The notes below the pieces were generated by a model. The model was not told the DNA's origin. It ran no database searches and was given only the letters and a program-made list of their open reading frames with translations. A DNA stretch of 64,000 nucleotides from Planctomyces sp. SH-PL14 (GTDB lineage: Bacteria > Planctomycetota > Planctomycetia > Planctomycetales > Planctomycetaceae): positions 2,002,001 to 2,066,000 of the forward strand of contig NZ_CP011270.1 in NCBI RefSeq assembly GCF_001610835.1. The letters are read 5' to 3'. Within the stretch, counting starts at the first letter, position 1; the number at the start of each line of letters is the position of its first letter. The position numbers and the translations under genes are program-made. Shown piece by piece: positions 37,936 to 47,168 of this stretch.

Positions 37936-39477
37936 CTAGGAAAGCGGCGCGGCATCGAGGATCGTTCGCAGCTCCTGCGCGGCGTCGGCTGGGGACTCGG
38001 CGGCGCAGATCGCGTTACTCACCGCGGCCCGCCGTCCACCGGCGGCCAGGAGGACGGGAAGAGTCTCGCGGGAGATCCCGCCGATGGCGAACCACGGCAG
38101 CCGGATTTCGGCTGCGATCTGCCGCACGTACTCCATCCCGGGGAAGTCCTCGAAAGACTTCGTCTGCGACGGGAAGCAGGGGCCGACCCCCAGGTAGTCC
38201 GCTCCGTCCAGGACCGCCTGCCGGGCCTGGTCGATGTGGTGCGTCGAGACGCCGATCAGCATCTCGCTCCCGACGATCCGGCGTGCGTCGTCGACCGAGA
38301 GATCGTCCTGGCCGAGATGCAGCCCGTCGGCGTGAACGAGGGCCGCGATATCGGGGCGGTCGTTCATGATGAACAGGACCTCGCGCTCGGCGGTCCAGTC
38401 GCGGACGTAACGGGTCAGTTCGAGGAGCCGCCGTTCCGAGAGGTTCTTCTCGCGGAGCTGCACCACATCGACACCGCCCGCGATCGCGGAGTCGATTGTC
38501 TCCCCCATCCCCCCCGGACAAAGCCGGTCGGTCACGAGCAGGTACAACCGGCACTGAGCCAACCGTTCAGCCCGTCCGGCGGCGGCGAGGAGCGTCCGTT
38601 CCAGCGTGTAGGCGTCGTAACGGAGCTGACCGGCGCTGGCCGCTACCTCGGTGTCGCTGAGCTTCGCAAACTCTTCGATCGACCGAAGCGACTCCTGCAC
38701 GCGCCGCGCGTTCGCTCGCAGGACATCGACGATCGAGTCCTTCGACATCTCGGAGCCGGTGTGGATCGCGGTCCCGACGTCCCGCGCGGTGTCGCGAGCC
38801 GAGAGGGCATCGTCGACGCCGAGCCGCTTCGACAACGGGACGAGACCGTGCCGGATCTCCTTGATGAGCGACGTCAGCCGCGGGTCATCCCGCGTGAAGC
38901 GGACGTAGTCTTCGAGGACCCGCAGCCCCTCGCGGCAGCGGTTGAATGCGGCGTCGAGGAGCCGGAGCTGTGTGACCCGCTCGGTGACCGGAGGCTGGTA
39001 CGTCCGCAGGCGGACCTCCGTTTCCAGTGGAGAGGCGTTCCGCTCTTCGCGGACCGCAAACTGAGTATGCAGTTCGCCGATCCGGACCCCTTCCTGCTCC
39101 AGCCGCCGCGACAGGGCCGCGTCGGTCGAGATCACCGCCCGGAGGAGGTGTTCGGTCAGGATCTCGCTGCCGGTCGCCTCTTCGACGGCGTGCCGGTGGG
39201 CCTCGTCGACAATGGCGCGGAACAGGACCGTCCGCGGGTACTCGGGCGATGCGCTGGCGTCTTCCGCCGCGGTGTCTCGCTCGGGGTGCCCGAAGACAGC
39301 AGCGAGGATCTCCGGCGTGGTCCCGGCGCGGGACAGGATGTCGGCCGCGCGGCTCTCGTCGATCCACATCGCCCAGATCAGGTGGCCGCCGGTCAGGTCC
39401 TCGGCGTTGCGGGCCAGCCGGAGGGCGTCGTCAACGACGCGGCGGGCGCCGGCGGACAATCGGGAGCGCAGATCCAT
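37936..39477 (-). CDS. thiE: Clp-N / ThiD2-like / thiamine-phosphate synthase fusion
   Basis: A 513-residue three-part protein. Residues about 5-140 are two Clp-N repeats (ARRVVDDALRLARNAEDLTGGHLIWAM; FRAIVDEAHRHAVEEATGSEILTEHLLRAV). Residues 168-300 match the helical ThiD2-like extension seen in some cyanobacterial and planctomycete ThiE (NRCREGLRVLEDYVRF, then a second NARRVQESLRSIEEF). Residues 308-513 are ThiE, joining HMP-PP and HET-P to thiamine phosphate: VVQLREKN, NDRPDIA, DGLHLGQDD, GADYLGVGPCFPSQTK and FAIGGI. The ThiE part looks intact. The Clp-N part is unusual. Confidence 0.9.
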   Translation of the reverse strand: MDLRSRLSAGARRVVDDALRLARNAEDLTGGHLIWAMWIDESRAADILSRAGTTPEILAAVFGHPERDTAAEDASASPEYPRTVLFRAIVDEAHRHAVEEATGSEILTEHLLRAVISTDAALSRRLEQEGVRIGELHTQFAVREERNASPLETEVRLRTYQPPVTERVTQLRLLDAAFNRCREGLRVLEDYVRFTRDDPRLTSLIKEIRHGLVPLSKRLGVDDALSARDTARDVGTAIHTGSEMSKDSIVDVLRANARRVQESLRSIEEFAKLSDTEVAASAGQLRYDAYTLERTLLAAAGRAERLAQCRLYLLVTDRLCPGGMGETIDSAIAGGVDVVQLREKNLSERRLLELTRYVRDWTAEREVLFIMNDRPDIAALVHADGLHLGQDDLSVDDARRIVGSEMLIGVSTHHIDQARQAVLDGADYLGVGPCFPSQTKSFEDFPGMEYVRQIAAEIRLPWFAIGGISRETLPVLLAAGGRRAAVSNAICAAESPADAAQELRTILDAAPLS

Positions 39478-39537
39478 TCGCGGGGACAGTCCTTTGAGAC
39501 AGAGGATTCGTCGTGCCGGGCGGAAGCCGACGCGTCG

Positions 39538-41346
39538 CTAGGTCGCGGCCGGAACGAGAACGGGCTGCGACGGGCTGGTGGGGGTGTCGCGACGGACAAG
39601 GGCCAGCAGGGCTTCGATGAGGACCAGGACCGCGAGGGCGATCAGGGTCACGGAGATCCACGCCACCGGGTCGCCGCTGACGCCGTTGGCGAACTGACCA
39701 CGGACAATCGAGACGAGCGCCCAGAGGCTCATCACATACATCAGCACGGCGGGAATCCCGACGACCGGGAAGACCCACAGCGCCCGCCGCGTCCGCCACA
39801 GCCAGACCGTGACGCCGACAAGCGTCAGAGCGGCGAGGAGCTGGTTGCTCGCCCCGAACAGCGGCCAGAAGACCGACCACACCGGCACGACCTTCCCCGA
39901 AGCGTTCGTGACGGTCTTCATGACGAAGAACGCGGGAACGCCGGCGGTGAGGATGGTGCCGAACCACCGCCCGGCGGCACTCCGCCACCCGGTCAGTTCC
40001 TGAATGATGAACCGGCCGAGCCGCGTGCAGACGTCGAGCGTGTCGTAGACGAACGTGTTGAAGGCCATCAGGGCGAAGGCGACGCCGAGCGTCTTCGACA
40101 GGTGGATCTTCTCAAGGAAGGTCCCGATGCCGTTGGCGTAGATGAAGTTCGGATCCTTCCCCGCCACTGCGCTGCCGGCGGGAATCATCATGACGCAACA
40201 GAGCGAGACGATGGCGACCATCGCCTCGAGGAGCATCGCGCCGTAGCCGATCGGCTTGGCGTCTTTCTCATTCCGGAGCTGCTTGGACGTCGTCCCCGAG
40301 CAGATCAGCGAGTGGAACCCTGAGCAGGCGCCGCAGGCGATCGTGATGAACAGCATCGGAACCACGGTCCCGCGCGGGGTCGACCAGCTTGTCCAGGCGG
40401 GCTGGCCGATCGGCTGGCCTCCCAGAACGATTCCCAGCGCGCCGGCAGCAAGGGCTGCGTAGAGGAAATAGCCGCCGAGCTGTCCGCGGGGTTGGAGGAG
40501 GAGCCACATCGGGGTGACCGATGCCACGGCGCAGTAGAGCAGCAGGAAGACATCCCATCCCCGGACGGCGTAGGTCGCTGCCTCGGCGGAGGTCAGGCTC
40601 GGATTCCAGCGCTGAATGACCTGGTCGAGGTTGAAGGGGACGTACTGGCCTCCCCAGATGGCGAGGCCGACGAGGGGGAGGAAGATCCAGGTGGCCCGTT
40701 CCATCGACATCGCGCCCGATCGGACGACGAGGCCCATGATCATCGGCAGGATGAGGTAGATCAGGGAGGAGGTGGCGATGCCGCCGTTGAAGACGATCGT
40801 TCCGGTTCCCCCCGCGGCTCCTGCGGGGACGTCGGCGGCGGCCTTGTAGGAGACACCGGTGACGGGATCCATGGCCCCGATGAACATATTGGCGGTCATG
40901 TCGGTGAAGGCGACGACGATGTAGACGAGCGCCAGCCAGACGAAGACCAGGAAGAGCATGTAGGCCCGTCCGCTGATATGGATGCGGACGACTTCGATGA
41001 TGGAGGTGGCGCGGTGGCGGACGGAGGCGACGAGGGCTCCGAGGTCGTGGACGCCGCCGATGAAGATCGAGCCGATGAGGATCCAGAGGAGGGCGGGGAG
41101 CCAGCCGAAGGAGACGCCGGCGAGGATGGGGCCGACGATGGGTCCGGCGGCGGCGATGGCGGAGAAGTGCTGGCTGAGGAGGGGTGCGGGCTCGCAGGGG
41201 ACGTAGTCGAGGTCATCCCGCAGGGTGACGGCGGGGGTTTCTGTCTGTTCGTTGAGTTGGAACAGGCGGCTGAGGAGCCGTCCGTAGGTGAAGTAGGCCA
41301 CGGTCAGGATGACCGCGGATGCCAGAACGATGGCCTGCATTTCCAT
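39538..41346 (-). CDS. cstA: Carbon starvation protein CstA (peptide/pyruvate transporter family)
   Basis: A 602-residue membrane protein of the CstA family with many predicted helices. Family marks are DLDYVPCEPAPLLSQHFSAIAAAGPIVGPILAG, GSIFIGGVHDLGALVASVRHR, GFHSLICSGTTSKQL, AFNTFVYDTLDVCTRLGRFIIQEL and LFGASNQLLAALTL. Members take up peptides or pyruvate under carbon limitation. The start is MEMQAIVLAS at 41346; an earlier in-frame start adds 21 non-conserved residues. No CstA-linked small protein follows. Confidence 0.94.
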   Translation of the reverse strand: MEMQAIVLASAVILTVAYFTYGRLLSRLFQLNEQTETPAVTLRDDLDYVPCEPAPLLSQHFSAIAAAGPIVGPILAGVSFGWLPALLWILIGSIFIGGVHDLGALVASVRHRATSIIEVVRIHISGRAYMLFLVFVWLALVYIVVAFTDMTANMFIGAMDPVTGVSYKAAADVPAGAAGGTGTIVFNGGIATSSLIYLILPMIMGLVVRSGAMSMERATWIFLPLVGLAIWGGQYVPFNLDQVIQRWNPSLTSAEAATYAVRGWDVFLLLYCAVASVTPMWLLLQPRGQLGGYFLYAALAAGALGIVLGGQPIGQPAWTSWSTPRGTVVPMLFITIACGACSGFHSLICSGTTSKQLRNEKDAKPIGYGAMLLEAMVAIVSLCCVMMIPAGSAVAGKDPNFIYANGIGTFLEKIHLSKTLGVAFALMAFNTFVYDTLDVCTRLGRFIIQELTGWRSAAGRWFGTILTAGVPAFFVMKTVTNASGKVVPVWSVFWPLFGASNQLLAALTLVGVTVWLWRTRRALWVFPVVGIPAVLMYVMSLWALVSIVRGQFANGVSGDPVAWISVTLIALAVLVLIEALLALVRRDTPTSPSQPVLVPAAT

Positions 41347-41438
41347 ATCGTGATGCCCGGAAGGGTGAGTCGCTGGGTTCAGTGTATCGACTTCGGGGAG
41401 CGTGGGCACGATGGTGGAAGGTGGCTGAAGCCCATCTC

Positions 41439-41754
41439 ACCGGGTCCAGGGGCACCCTGGTGGGGAGTGCAGAGGGGCCTGTGTTGTTTTCCTGGCCCCT
41501 TTGCCCGCCGGAGGCCTGGCCGTCGAGAGATCTCGGAAGGAGCGCGTGTCCAAGCGCGGACAACGTGTCGTATGCCCCCTCACCAACCCGCCGCGACTGC
41601 AAAGCGAACGTTGAGTCCCCAACGCCGGTCCCACAAAGGGGATATCCGTTGTTTACCACGGTTCCTCACAGGAGTGCCTCCGGCGGCAAGGGGTGACCCC
41701 CTTGACCCCGGCTGCCGTCGCACGATGGGATTGAGCTATGGACGCCGCGCCGGC
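41439..41754 (-). repeat. Interspersed structured repeat, copy 7 (reverse, long tail loop)
   Basis: Full copy in the divergent gap between cstA and the small membrane gene. The tail-side hairpin has the CTGTGTTGTTTTCCTGG loop on the plus strand, as in copy 5. This is the only reverse copy whose head faces a gene start. Confidence 0.95.
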
Positions 41755-41842
41755 AAGGACGCAGTTCGAGTCAGCGGAGAGGGCATTTCGCTCCCACGAG
41801 CCTATAATCAAGCCGGCCCAAAACCCGCGACGAGGTCCATCG

Positions 41843-42031
41843 ATGGCGAAAGTCCTCCTCAGACTGTCCGTCCTCTGCGGAGCCGCGGGCCTCGTGGTCG
41901 GCGCACTCGCCCTGATCTTCGGAGGGGACCGCGGCCTCGAATCCCTGCCGGTTCTCATCTCGCCGCTCGCTCTCCTGATCGTCGCCGGACTCGCCACGGC
42001 CGGCCTCCGCAAAGGCGCGTCATCCAAATGA
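41843..42031 (+). CDS. Small membrane protein
   Basis: A 62-residue protein with two hydrophobic helices (LSVLCGAAGLVVGALALIFGG and VLISPLALLIVAGLATAGL). The ATG at 41843 is preceded by a GAGG site. No family recognised. Confidence 0.6.
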   Translation: MAKVLLRLSVLCGAAGLVVGALALIFGGDRGLESLPVLISPLALLIVAGLATAGLRKGASSK

Positions 42032-42196
42032 CGGCAAAACGGGACGACAGAACGCGACATTGAGACCCGAAGCGCGGGCCGGGCTGTCCACTCCCTGCCG
42101 AGAATGTCCCGACCACCGCCCCTCCCCGCGCTCGACGCTCCCCCCTCCCCACCTCTACCTTCCGCCTTCAGCCTTAAGTCTTCCGTCTCGCCGCTC

Positions 42197-43471
42197 ATGC
42201 TCCTCACCGACCGAACCGTCCGACTCGTCACGCTGGGCTGCAAGGTCAACCAGTACGAGACGCAGCTCGTCAAAGAGGCGTTCGAACAGAACGGATTCCG
42301 CGAGGCCGCCGAGGCCGAACCGGCCGACGTCTGCGTCGTCAACACCTGCACCGTCACCTCGCAGGGGGACGCCGACTCCCGGCAGATCATCCGCCGCCTC
42401 GCCCGGGAAAACCCCGGGACGAAGACGATCGTCATGGGCTGCTACGCCACCCGCGCCCCGGAAGAAATCCGGGAGCTCCCGGGAGTCTTCGAGGTCGTCA
42501 CCGACAAACGCGAACTCCCCGATGTCCTCTACCGGGAAGGGGTCCGCGACATCCCGTCCGGCATCAGCCGCTTCGACGGCCACCGCCGAGCCTATCTCAA
42601 GGTCCAGGACGGCTGCCTGCTCCGCTGCACATACTGCATCATCCCGCAGGTCCGCCCGCGGCTGACGAGCCGCCCCCCGGAACAGATCGAGGACGAAGTC
42701 CGCCGCCTGATCGACCGCGGCTACCAGGAAATCGTCATCAGCGGGATTCACGTCGGCCACTACGGCGTCGAGACGACGCGGGGAAAGTCCGGCCTTCCGC
42801 CGTTCCGCCTGTGGCACCTCCTGCGGCGACTCGACGCGATCCCCGGTGACTGGCGAATGCGGCTGTCGAGCATCGAGGCGAACGAAGTCGACGAGGACTT
42901 CTTTCGCGCCGCCGCCGACTGCGAACACCTCTGCCCGCAGTTCCACCCGGCCCTCCAGAGCGGTTCCGACGGAGTCCTGACCCGCATGCGACGGCGGTAC
43001 CGCGTGGCGGCGTTCCTGAACAAGCTCAACCGGATTCGAGAGATCCTCCCGAACGTCGCCTACTCGACGGATGTCATTGTCGGATTCCCGGGAGAGACCG
43101 ACGCCGAGTTCGAGGAGACGCTCGAAACGTGCCGCCAGGCCCGTTTCATGAAAATCCACGCCTTCCCGTTCAGCCCGCGGCGGGGTACGCCGGCCGCGAC
43201 GTTGCCCGATCCGGTCCCGCCGAACGTGCGAAAGCAGCGGATGCAGACCCTGACGGATCTGGAAAAGCGACTCGCCCGGGATTACTATGAAGGGCAAGTC
43301 GGGCGCTCCGTAGAAGTGATGATTGAGCGAATCTTGCCAGGAGGGTGGGCATCGGGGACGGATCGAACGTACGCCCCCGTAACAATCCCGGGAACGCAAA
43401 GCGACCGGGGAACCCTTGTCCGGGGTACCGCTGTGGCGGTCCGTCCGGACGGGCTTGAGGCGATTCGATGA
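42197..43471 (+). CDS. mtaB: tRNA t6A37 methylthiotransferase MtaB-type
   Basis: A 424-residue radical SAM methylthiotransferase, most like MtaB, which converts t6A37 to ms2t6A37 in ANN-decoding tRNAs. The N-terminal domain has its three cluster cysteines in TLGCKVNQYE, NTCTVT and MGCYATR. The radical SAM motif is C-x3-C-x2-C in DGCLLRCTYC, VGFPGETDAEF follows, and a TRAM-like C-terminus closes the protein. The start MLLTDRTV is chosen because the 31 upstream in-frame residues are Pro/Ser-rich and unlike the family. The stop overlaps the next start (ATGA). Confidence 0.93.
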   Translation: MLLTDRTVRLVTLGCKVNQYETQLVKEAFEQNGFREAAEAEPADVCVVNTCTVTSQGDADSRQIIRRLARENPGTKTIVMGCYATRAPEEIRELPGVFEVVTDKRELPDVLYREGVRDIPSGISRFDGHRRAYLKVQDGCLLRCTYCIIPQVRPRLTSRPPEQIEDEVRRLIDRGYQEIVISGIHVGHYGVETTRGKSGLPPFRLWHLLRRLDAIPGDWRMRLSSIEANEVDEDFFRAAADCEHLCPQFHPALQSGSDGVLTRMRRRYRVAAFLNKLNRIREILPNVAYSTDVIVGFPGETDAEFEETLETCRQARFMKIHAFPFSPRRGTPAATLPDPVPPNVRKQRMQTLTDLEKRLARDYYEGQVGRSVEVMIERILPGGWASGTDRTYAPVTIPGTQSDRGTLVRGTAVAVRPDGLEAIR

Positions 43472-43941
43472 TGGCAACCAATGCCGAGGGAAATGACGTG
43501 ACGCCGGAAACGCTGCCGGGTTCTCTGGCTGGCGAACCGGTCAGGCGGGAGACGCTCGTCTCCGATTCCGGGACGTCCTACGTGACCCGGTTCATGGATA
43601 TCGAGCAGCTCGGGGGGATCACGTTCGCGACGATCCGCCAGGCCCAGCTCTCCGAGGACGACAACCTCGAAGAATTCGGGCACGAACTGGGCCTGATGGT
43701 CGACAAGTTCCATCTCAAGCAGCTCATTCTGGATTTGAGCCGGGTCCAGTACATGACCAGCTCGGCCATCGGCCGGCTGATCGCGTTCCATCGCCGGATG
43801 AACCGGGAGAAGGGGATTCTGGTCCTCTGCCAGGTCCGGGGAACCGTGCGGGACATCCTGTCGGCAAGCCAGCTCCTGTCGTACTTCCGCGTTGCCGATT
43901 CGCGACAGCAGGCGGTGGAACTCATCGTTGCTTCGCTCTGA
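43468..43941 (+). CDS. STAS-domain protein (anti-sigma factor antagonist type)
   Basis: A 157-residue protein whose C-terminal 110 residues are a STAS domain: LKQLILDLSRVQYMTSSAIGRLIAFHRRM carries the Ser position that is phosphorylated in SpoIIAA-type proteins, and GTVRDILSASQLLSYFRVADSRQQAVELI completes the fold. The first 45 residues are unstructured. It overlaps mtaB by four bases (translational coupling). No partner anti-sigma kinase lies nearby. Confidence 0.88.
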   Translation: MMATNAEGNDVTPETLPGSLAGEPVRRETLVSDSGTSYVTRFMDIEQLGGITFATIRQAQLSEDDNLEEFGHELGLMVDKFHLKQLILDLSRVQYMTSSAIGRLIAFHRRMNREKGILVLCQVRGTVRDILSASQLLSYFRVADSRQQAVELIVASL

Positions 43942-44118
43942 TCGTTCGTTGGCAAACGAACCGGGGCGACACTGGAACGGGCTCTGCCTGCGGGCTTTGC
44001 GACGGCCGGTCGCCCTATCCGAAGCGGCCCCGTCCGACCTTCCGCCTTAAGCCTTCCGTCTTCCGCCTCTCCGGGCGAATCCGCTGTGGTGACACGCCCC
44101 GAAAACTCCGATACATTG

Positions 44119-44135
44119 CTGAGATCGAGTCTCAG
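44119..44135. promoter_or_regulatory. Palindrome upstream of feoA, candidate metal-regulator site
   Basis: CTGAGATCGAGTCTCAG: perfect 6-bp arms around a 5-base centre, 17 bases before the feoA ATG. Size and position would suit a Fur- or DtxR-like dimer, but it does not match the standard Fur box. Confidence 0.4.
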
Positions 44136-44152
44136 TCAACTCGGGGCGCCCC

Positions 44153-44395
44153 ATGATTTCGCGGACACCCGTCCTGCCGCTGGACCTTCTGCAACGCGAC
44201 GAACAGGCGCGGATTGTCGACGTCGCCGGTCCCGCCGACTCCGTGCACCGGCTGGATGAGATGGGTGTCCGTCCCGGCGTCGTGATCCGTCTGATCCGCC
44301 CCGGAAGTCCGTGCATCCTGACGGTGGGAGAGACCCGCCTGAGTCTTCGGCCGGCCGAGGGGGCGTCCATTCTGGTGGAGCCGCTTCAGGGCTAA
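44153..44395 (+). CDS. FeoA-domain protein (first copy)
   Basis: An 80-residue SH3-like FeoA protein, normally a small cytoplasmic partner of the ferrous iron transporter FeoB. The typical core reads RIVDVAGPADSVHRLDEMGVRPGVVIRLIRPGSPCILTVGETRLSLRPAEGASILV. The second FeoA gene follows 39 bases later. Confidence 0.9.
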   Translation: MISRTPVLPLDLLQRDEQARIVDVAGPADSVHRLDEMGVRPGVVIRLIRPGSPCILTVGETRLSLRPAEGASILVEPLQG

Positions 44396-44434
44396 GTTTG
44401 CGTTCCTCAGAAGGGACGTCGCGGAGAACGTGTT

Positions 44435-44659
44435 GTGACGCTGGATGAACTCGCTCGCGACCAGGCTGCCACCATTGTGGAGGTGACCGGCACCGACGGC
44501 ATCAGCGTTCGGCTGCTGGAGATGGGTCTGACGGAAGGGGAGACGATCCGTTACCTCGCCGCTGCTCCGATGGGGGATCCGATCGAGTACGGGATCCGCG
44601 GGTACCGGCTTTCGCTCCGCCGAAGCGAGGCGAAGCGGGTCCGTGTCGAGTTGGTCTGA
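44435..44659 (+). CDS. FeoA-domain protein (second copy)
   Basis: A 74-residue FeoA protein starting at GTG, with ARDQAATIVEVTGTDGISVRLLEMGLTEGETIRYLAAAPMGDPIEYGIRGYRLSLRRSEAKRVRVEL. It resembles the first copy in layout but carries the usual FeoA DPIEY segment that the first lacks. No feoB follows; the repeat begins 25 bases after the stop. Confidence 0.9.
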   Translation: MTLDELARDQAATIVEVTGTDGISVRLLEMGLTEGETIRYLAAAPMGDPIEYGIRGYRLSLRRSEAKRVRVELV

Positions 44660-44683
44660 TCGCAAGGCTCGAACCGCACCGTT

Positions 44684-45003
44684 GCCGACACGACTCTGAT
44701 AGCTCAAACCCAACGTGCCACGGCAGCCTGGGGGTCAAGGGGGCCACGCCCCCTTGCCGCCGGAGGCACTTCCTGTGAGGAACCGTAGTACGCAACGGAT
44801 GTTCCCTTTGTGGTACCCGCGTTGAGGACTCCCTCCCATCACACCGCTGGCTTTGCAATCCCCGCGGGTTGGTGAGGGGGCATCCGGCACGGTGTCCGCG
44901 CTTGGACACGCTCTCCTTCAGACATCTCTCGACGGCCATGCCTCCGGCGGGCAAAGGGGCGTTGCCCCTCTGCACTCCCCACCAGGGTGCCCCTGGACCC
45001 GGT
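44684..45003 (+). repeat. Interspersed structured repeat, copy 8 (forward)
   Basis: Full copy between two same-strand genes, head 25 bases after the feoA stop. The central motif GTGTCCGCGCTTGGACAC keeps perfect 6-bp arms. Confidence 0.95.
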
Positions 45004-45118
45004 CGGCGGGCAACGCCGTCGGAGCTTCGGAACCACCCCTTTGGTCTCCACGCGTCGGAAATCCCCCCTTATGATCCCCCTTCTCTGACGGTTCCTTTCC
45101 TCGCCTGACGGATCGCCA

Positions 45119-46057
45119 ATGCGAGTTGCCGCCGCGACACTGATCTGGGTCATGGCCACTTCAGCCGTGATCGCCGCCCCCGCCTCCGCTCCCCCCACAT
45201 CGCGGTCCTCCTCCCCCGCCGCCAACGGCACGGTCAGGACCGTCAACGGACACGTCATCCGCGAAGCGGACCTGGAAACGCTCTACCTCATCAACGGCCT
45301 CGACGACTCCCAACGCGAGACGTACCGGGAATCACTCGTCGATCAACTCATCGACCGGGCCCTGATCGAGGCCTACCTCAAGTCCATGAAGATCGTCGCC
45401 GACCCCGTCGAGGTCGAGGGCCGGCTGGACTACGTCCGCCGGAACATCGAGAAGTCCGGGCTGAAGACGGCGGAGGTCCTCGAGAAACGCGGGCTGACCG
45501 AATCCACACTCCGCCAGCAGGTGGCCCTCCCGATCGCCTGGGCCATGTACTGCCGCCGGACGCTGGGCCCCAAGGATGTCGCAAAGCACTTCGAAGAGCA
45601 CCGGGCGGAACTCGACGGCACCAAGGTCCGCATCCGCCAGATCGTCCGTGTCATTCCCATGGCGTCCGACGAGTCGCGATGGAATTCGGCCCAGGCGGAG
45701 CTCGCGACGCTGCGGGAGTCGATCGCCGCGGGAAAGACGACGGCGGAAGAGGCGGCCCGAAAGCTCTCCGACAGCCCCTCCCGCGACGATGGAGGGCTCG
45801 TGGACTGGTTCGGCTATGACGGCAAGATGCCGGCTTCGGTCACGGTGGCGGCCTTCGCCCTGAAGCCCGGCGAACTGAGCAAGCCGGTCGTGTCGTCATT
45901 CGGCGTGCACCTGATCGAACTCCTCGAACGCCGACCGGGGCAGCTCAGTGCCGAAGACGTCCGCCCCCAGATCCTCGAGCGGCTCTCCCGCATCCGCTGG
46001 GACGAGACCGTCGCCTCCCTGAGAAAGTCCGCCACGATCACGCGTCCGGGGCCTTGA
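45119..46057 (+). CDS. Parvulin-type peptidyl-prolyl cis-trans isomerase (SurA/PpiC-like)
   Basis: A 312-residue exported foldase. A signal peptide (MRVAAATLIWVMATSAVIAA) is followed by a SurA-like helical region (VNGHVIREADLETLYLI ... ALIEAYLKSMKI) and a rotamase domain at about 170-285 (VRIRQIVRVIP, AEEAARKLSDSPSRDDGGLVDWFGYDGKMPASVTVAAFALKPGELSKPVVSSFGVHLIELLER). It likely helps fold envelope proteins. A strong terminator follows. Confidence 0.9.
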   Translation: MRVAAATLIWVMATSAVIAAPASAPPTSRSSSPAANGTVRTVNGHVIREADLETLYLINGLDDSQRETYRESLVDQLIDRALIEAYLKSMKIVADPVEVEGRLDYVRRNIEKSGLKTAEVLEKRGLTESTLRQQVALPIAWAMYCRRTLGPKDVAKHFEEHRAELDGTKVRIRQIVRVIPMASDESRWNSAQAELATLRESIAAGKTTAEEAARKLSDSPSRDDGGLVDWFGYDGKMPASVTVAAFALKPGELSKPVVSSFGVHLIELLERRPGQLSAEDVRPQILERLSRIRWDETVASLRKSATITRPGP

Positions 46058-46084
46058 GGCTCCCGCCAGACATCGGCCAACGAA

Positions 46085-46120
46085 AAAGGGCCTCGCTCAC
46101 GCGAGGCCCTTTCTGTTTCC
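46085..46120 (+). terminator. Bidirectional terminator between PPIase and glutathione peroxidase genes
   Basis: Perfect 12-bp stem AAAGGGCCTCGC / GCGAGGCCCTTT with a TCAC loop, followed by CTGTTT on the plus strand and preceded by an A-run (T-run on the minus strand), so it may serve both convergent genes. Confidence 0.85.
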
Positions 46121-46151
46121 ATCGTCCGTCCGGCAGGACACCCGGCGAAGA

Positions 46152-46718
46152 CTACTTCGCCAGTTCCTTCTTGATCGCGCCGACGAGCTCATCCGAGTCC
46201 GGCTCGACGCCCGGCTTGAACCGGCCGACGACCTGGCCGTCCTTGCCGATGAGGAACTTCTCGAAGTTCCAGCCGATCTTCCCGGCGTAGCCCTTGTTGG
46301 TCTCTTCCGACGTCAGGAATTTGTAGAACGGGTGGGCGTTGGCCCCGTTGACGTCGACCTTGGAGAACATGGGGAACTTGACGTCGAAGCGGGAGGTGCA
46401 GAACTGCTTGATTTCCGCGTCGGTCCCTGGCTCCTGGGCTCCGAACTGGTTCGAGGGGAAGCCGAGGATGACGAAGCCGTCCTTCTTGTGGTCTTCGTAG
46501 AGCGTTTCGAGGCCTTTGTACTGCGGCGTGTAGCCGCACTGGCTGGCGACGTTGACGACGAGGACGACCTTCCCCTTGTACTCGGAGAGGTTCGTTTCCT
46601 TGCCGTCGATGTTCTTAACCTTGAAGTTCAGGGCGGCGGGCACGGTCTTCTCCTCGGCGTAGAGTCCGGTCAGGGACACGGCCGCCAGCGCGGCGATCAG
46701 AAAGCCTCTTCGCAGCAT
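46152..46718 (-). CDS. Exported glutathione-peroxidase family protein
   Basis: A 188-residue peroxidase of the GPx family with a signal peptide (MLRRGFLIAALAAVSLTGLYA). The peroxidatic Cys61 is in VNVASQCGYTPQYKGLE, NQFGAQEPG supplies the Gln and IGWNFEKFLIGKDG the Trp/Asn. As a Cys-type bacterial GPx it probably uses thioredoxin rather than glutathione. The start at 46718 is preferred; an in-frame ATG further upstream (46973) would read through part of the repeat. Confidence 0.92.
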   Translation of the reverse strand: MLRRGFLIAALAAVSLTGLYAEEKTVPAALNFKVKNIDGKETNLSEYKGKVVLVVNVASQCGYTPQYKGLETLYEDHKKDGFVILGFPSNQFGAQEPGTDAEIKQFCTSRFDVKFPMFSKVDVNGANAHPFYKFLTSEETNKGYAGKIGWNFEKFLIGKDGQVVGRFKPGVEPDSDELVGAIKKELAK

Positions 46719-46846
46719 CACACGAATCTCCGTTGAAGGTAGGTGAAGGCAGGTGGGCATGAAGCGGAGCCGCATCGTCCGCCGGGTGGAGGCGGATTGC
46801 AAGAGTCGCCGTTCACTGGACGTTCGATCCCGTATTGCGTCAGAGT

Positions 46847-47145
46847 CGGGTCCAGGGGCACCCTGGTGGGGGATGCAAGGGGGCAACGCCCCCTGCCCGC
46901 CGGAGGCTTGGCCGTCGAGAGATGTCTGAAGGAGTACGTGTCCAAACGCGGACACCGTGTCGTATGCCCCCACATCAACCCGCAGGGACTACGAAGCGAG
47001 CGGGGAGTCTCAACGCCGGTACCACAAAGGGGACATCCGTTGTGTACCACGGTTCCTCATGGAAGCGCCTCCGGCGGCAAGGGGTGACCCCCTTGACCCC
47101 GGCTGCCGTAGCACGTTGGGTTTGAGCGGGCATCGTCGCGCCGGC
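46847..47145 (-). repeat. Interspersed structured repeat, copy 9 (reverse)
   Basis: Full copy between two minus-strand genes, head 24 bases from the downstream stop codon. The head hairpin has shortened to CAAGGGG..CCCCTTG with matching loss on both sides. Confidence 0.95.
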
Positions 47146-47168
47146 AAGGACATCGTCCCGTCCACGTC

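Noticed and set aside
43990-44080. CTTCCGCCTTAAGCCTTCCGTC-like words, also near 42160-42195, as a regulatory element
   Set aside because: Simple pyrimidine-rich word repeats with no symmetry or fixed distance to a start; too little to support a feature.
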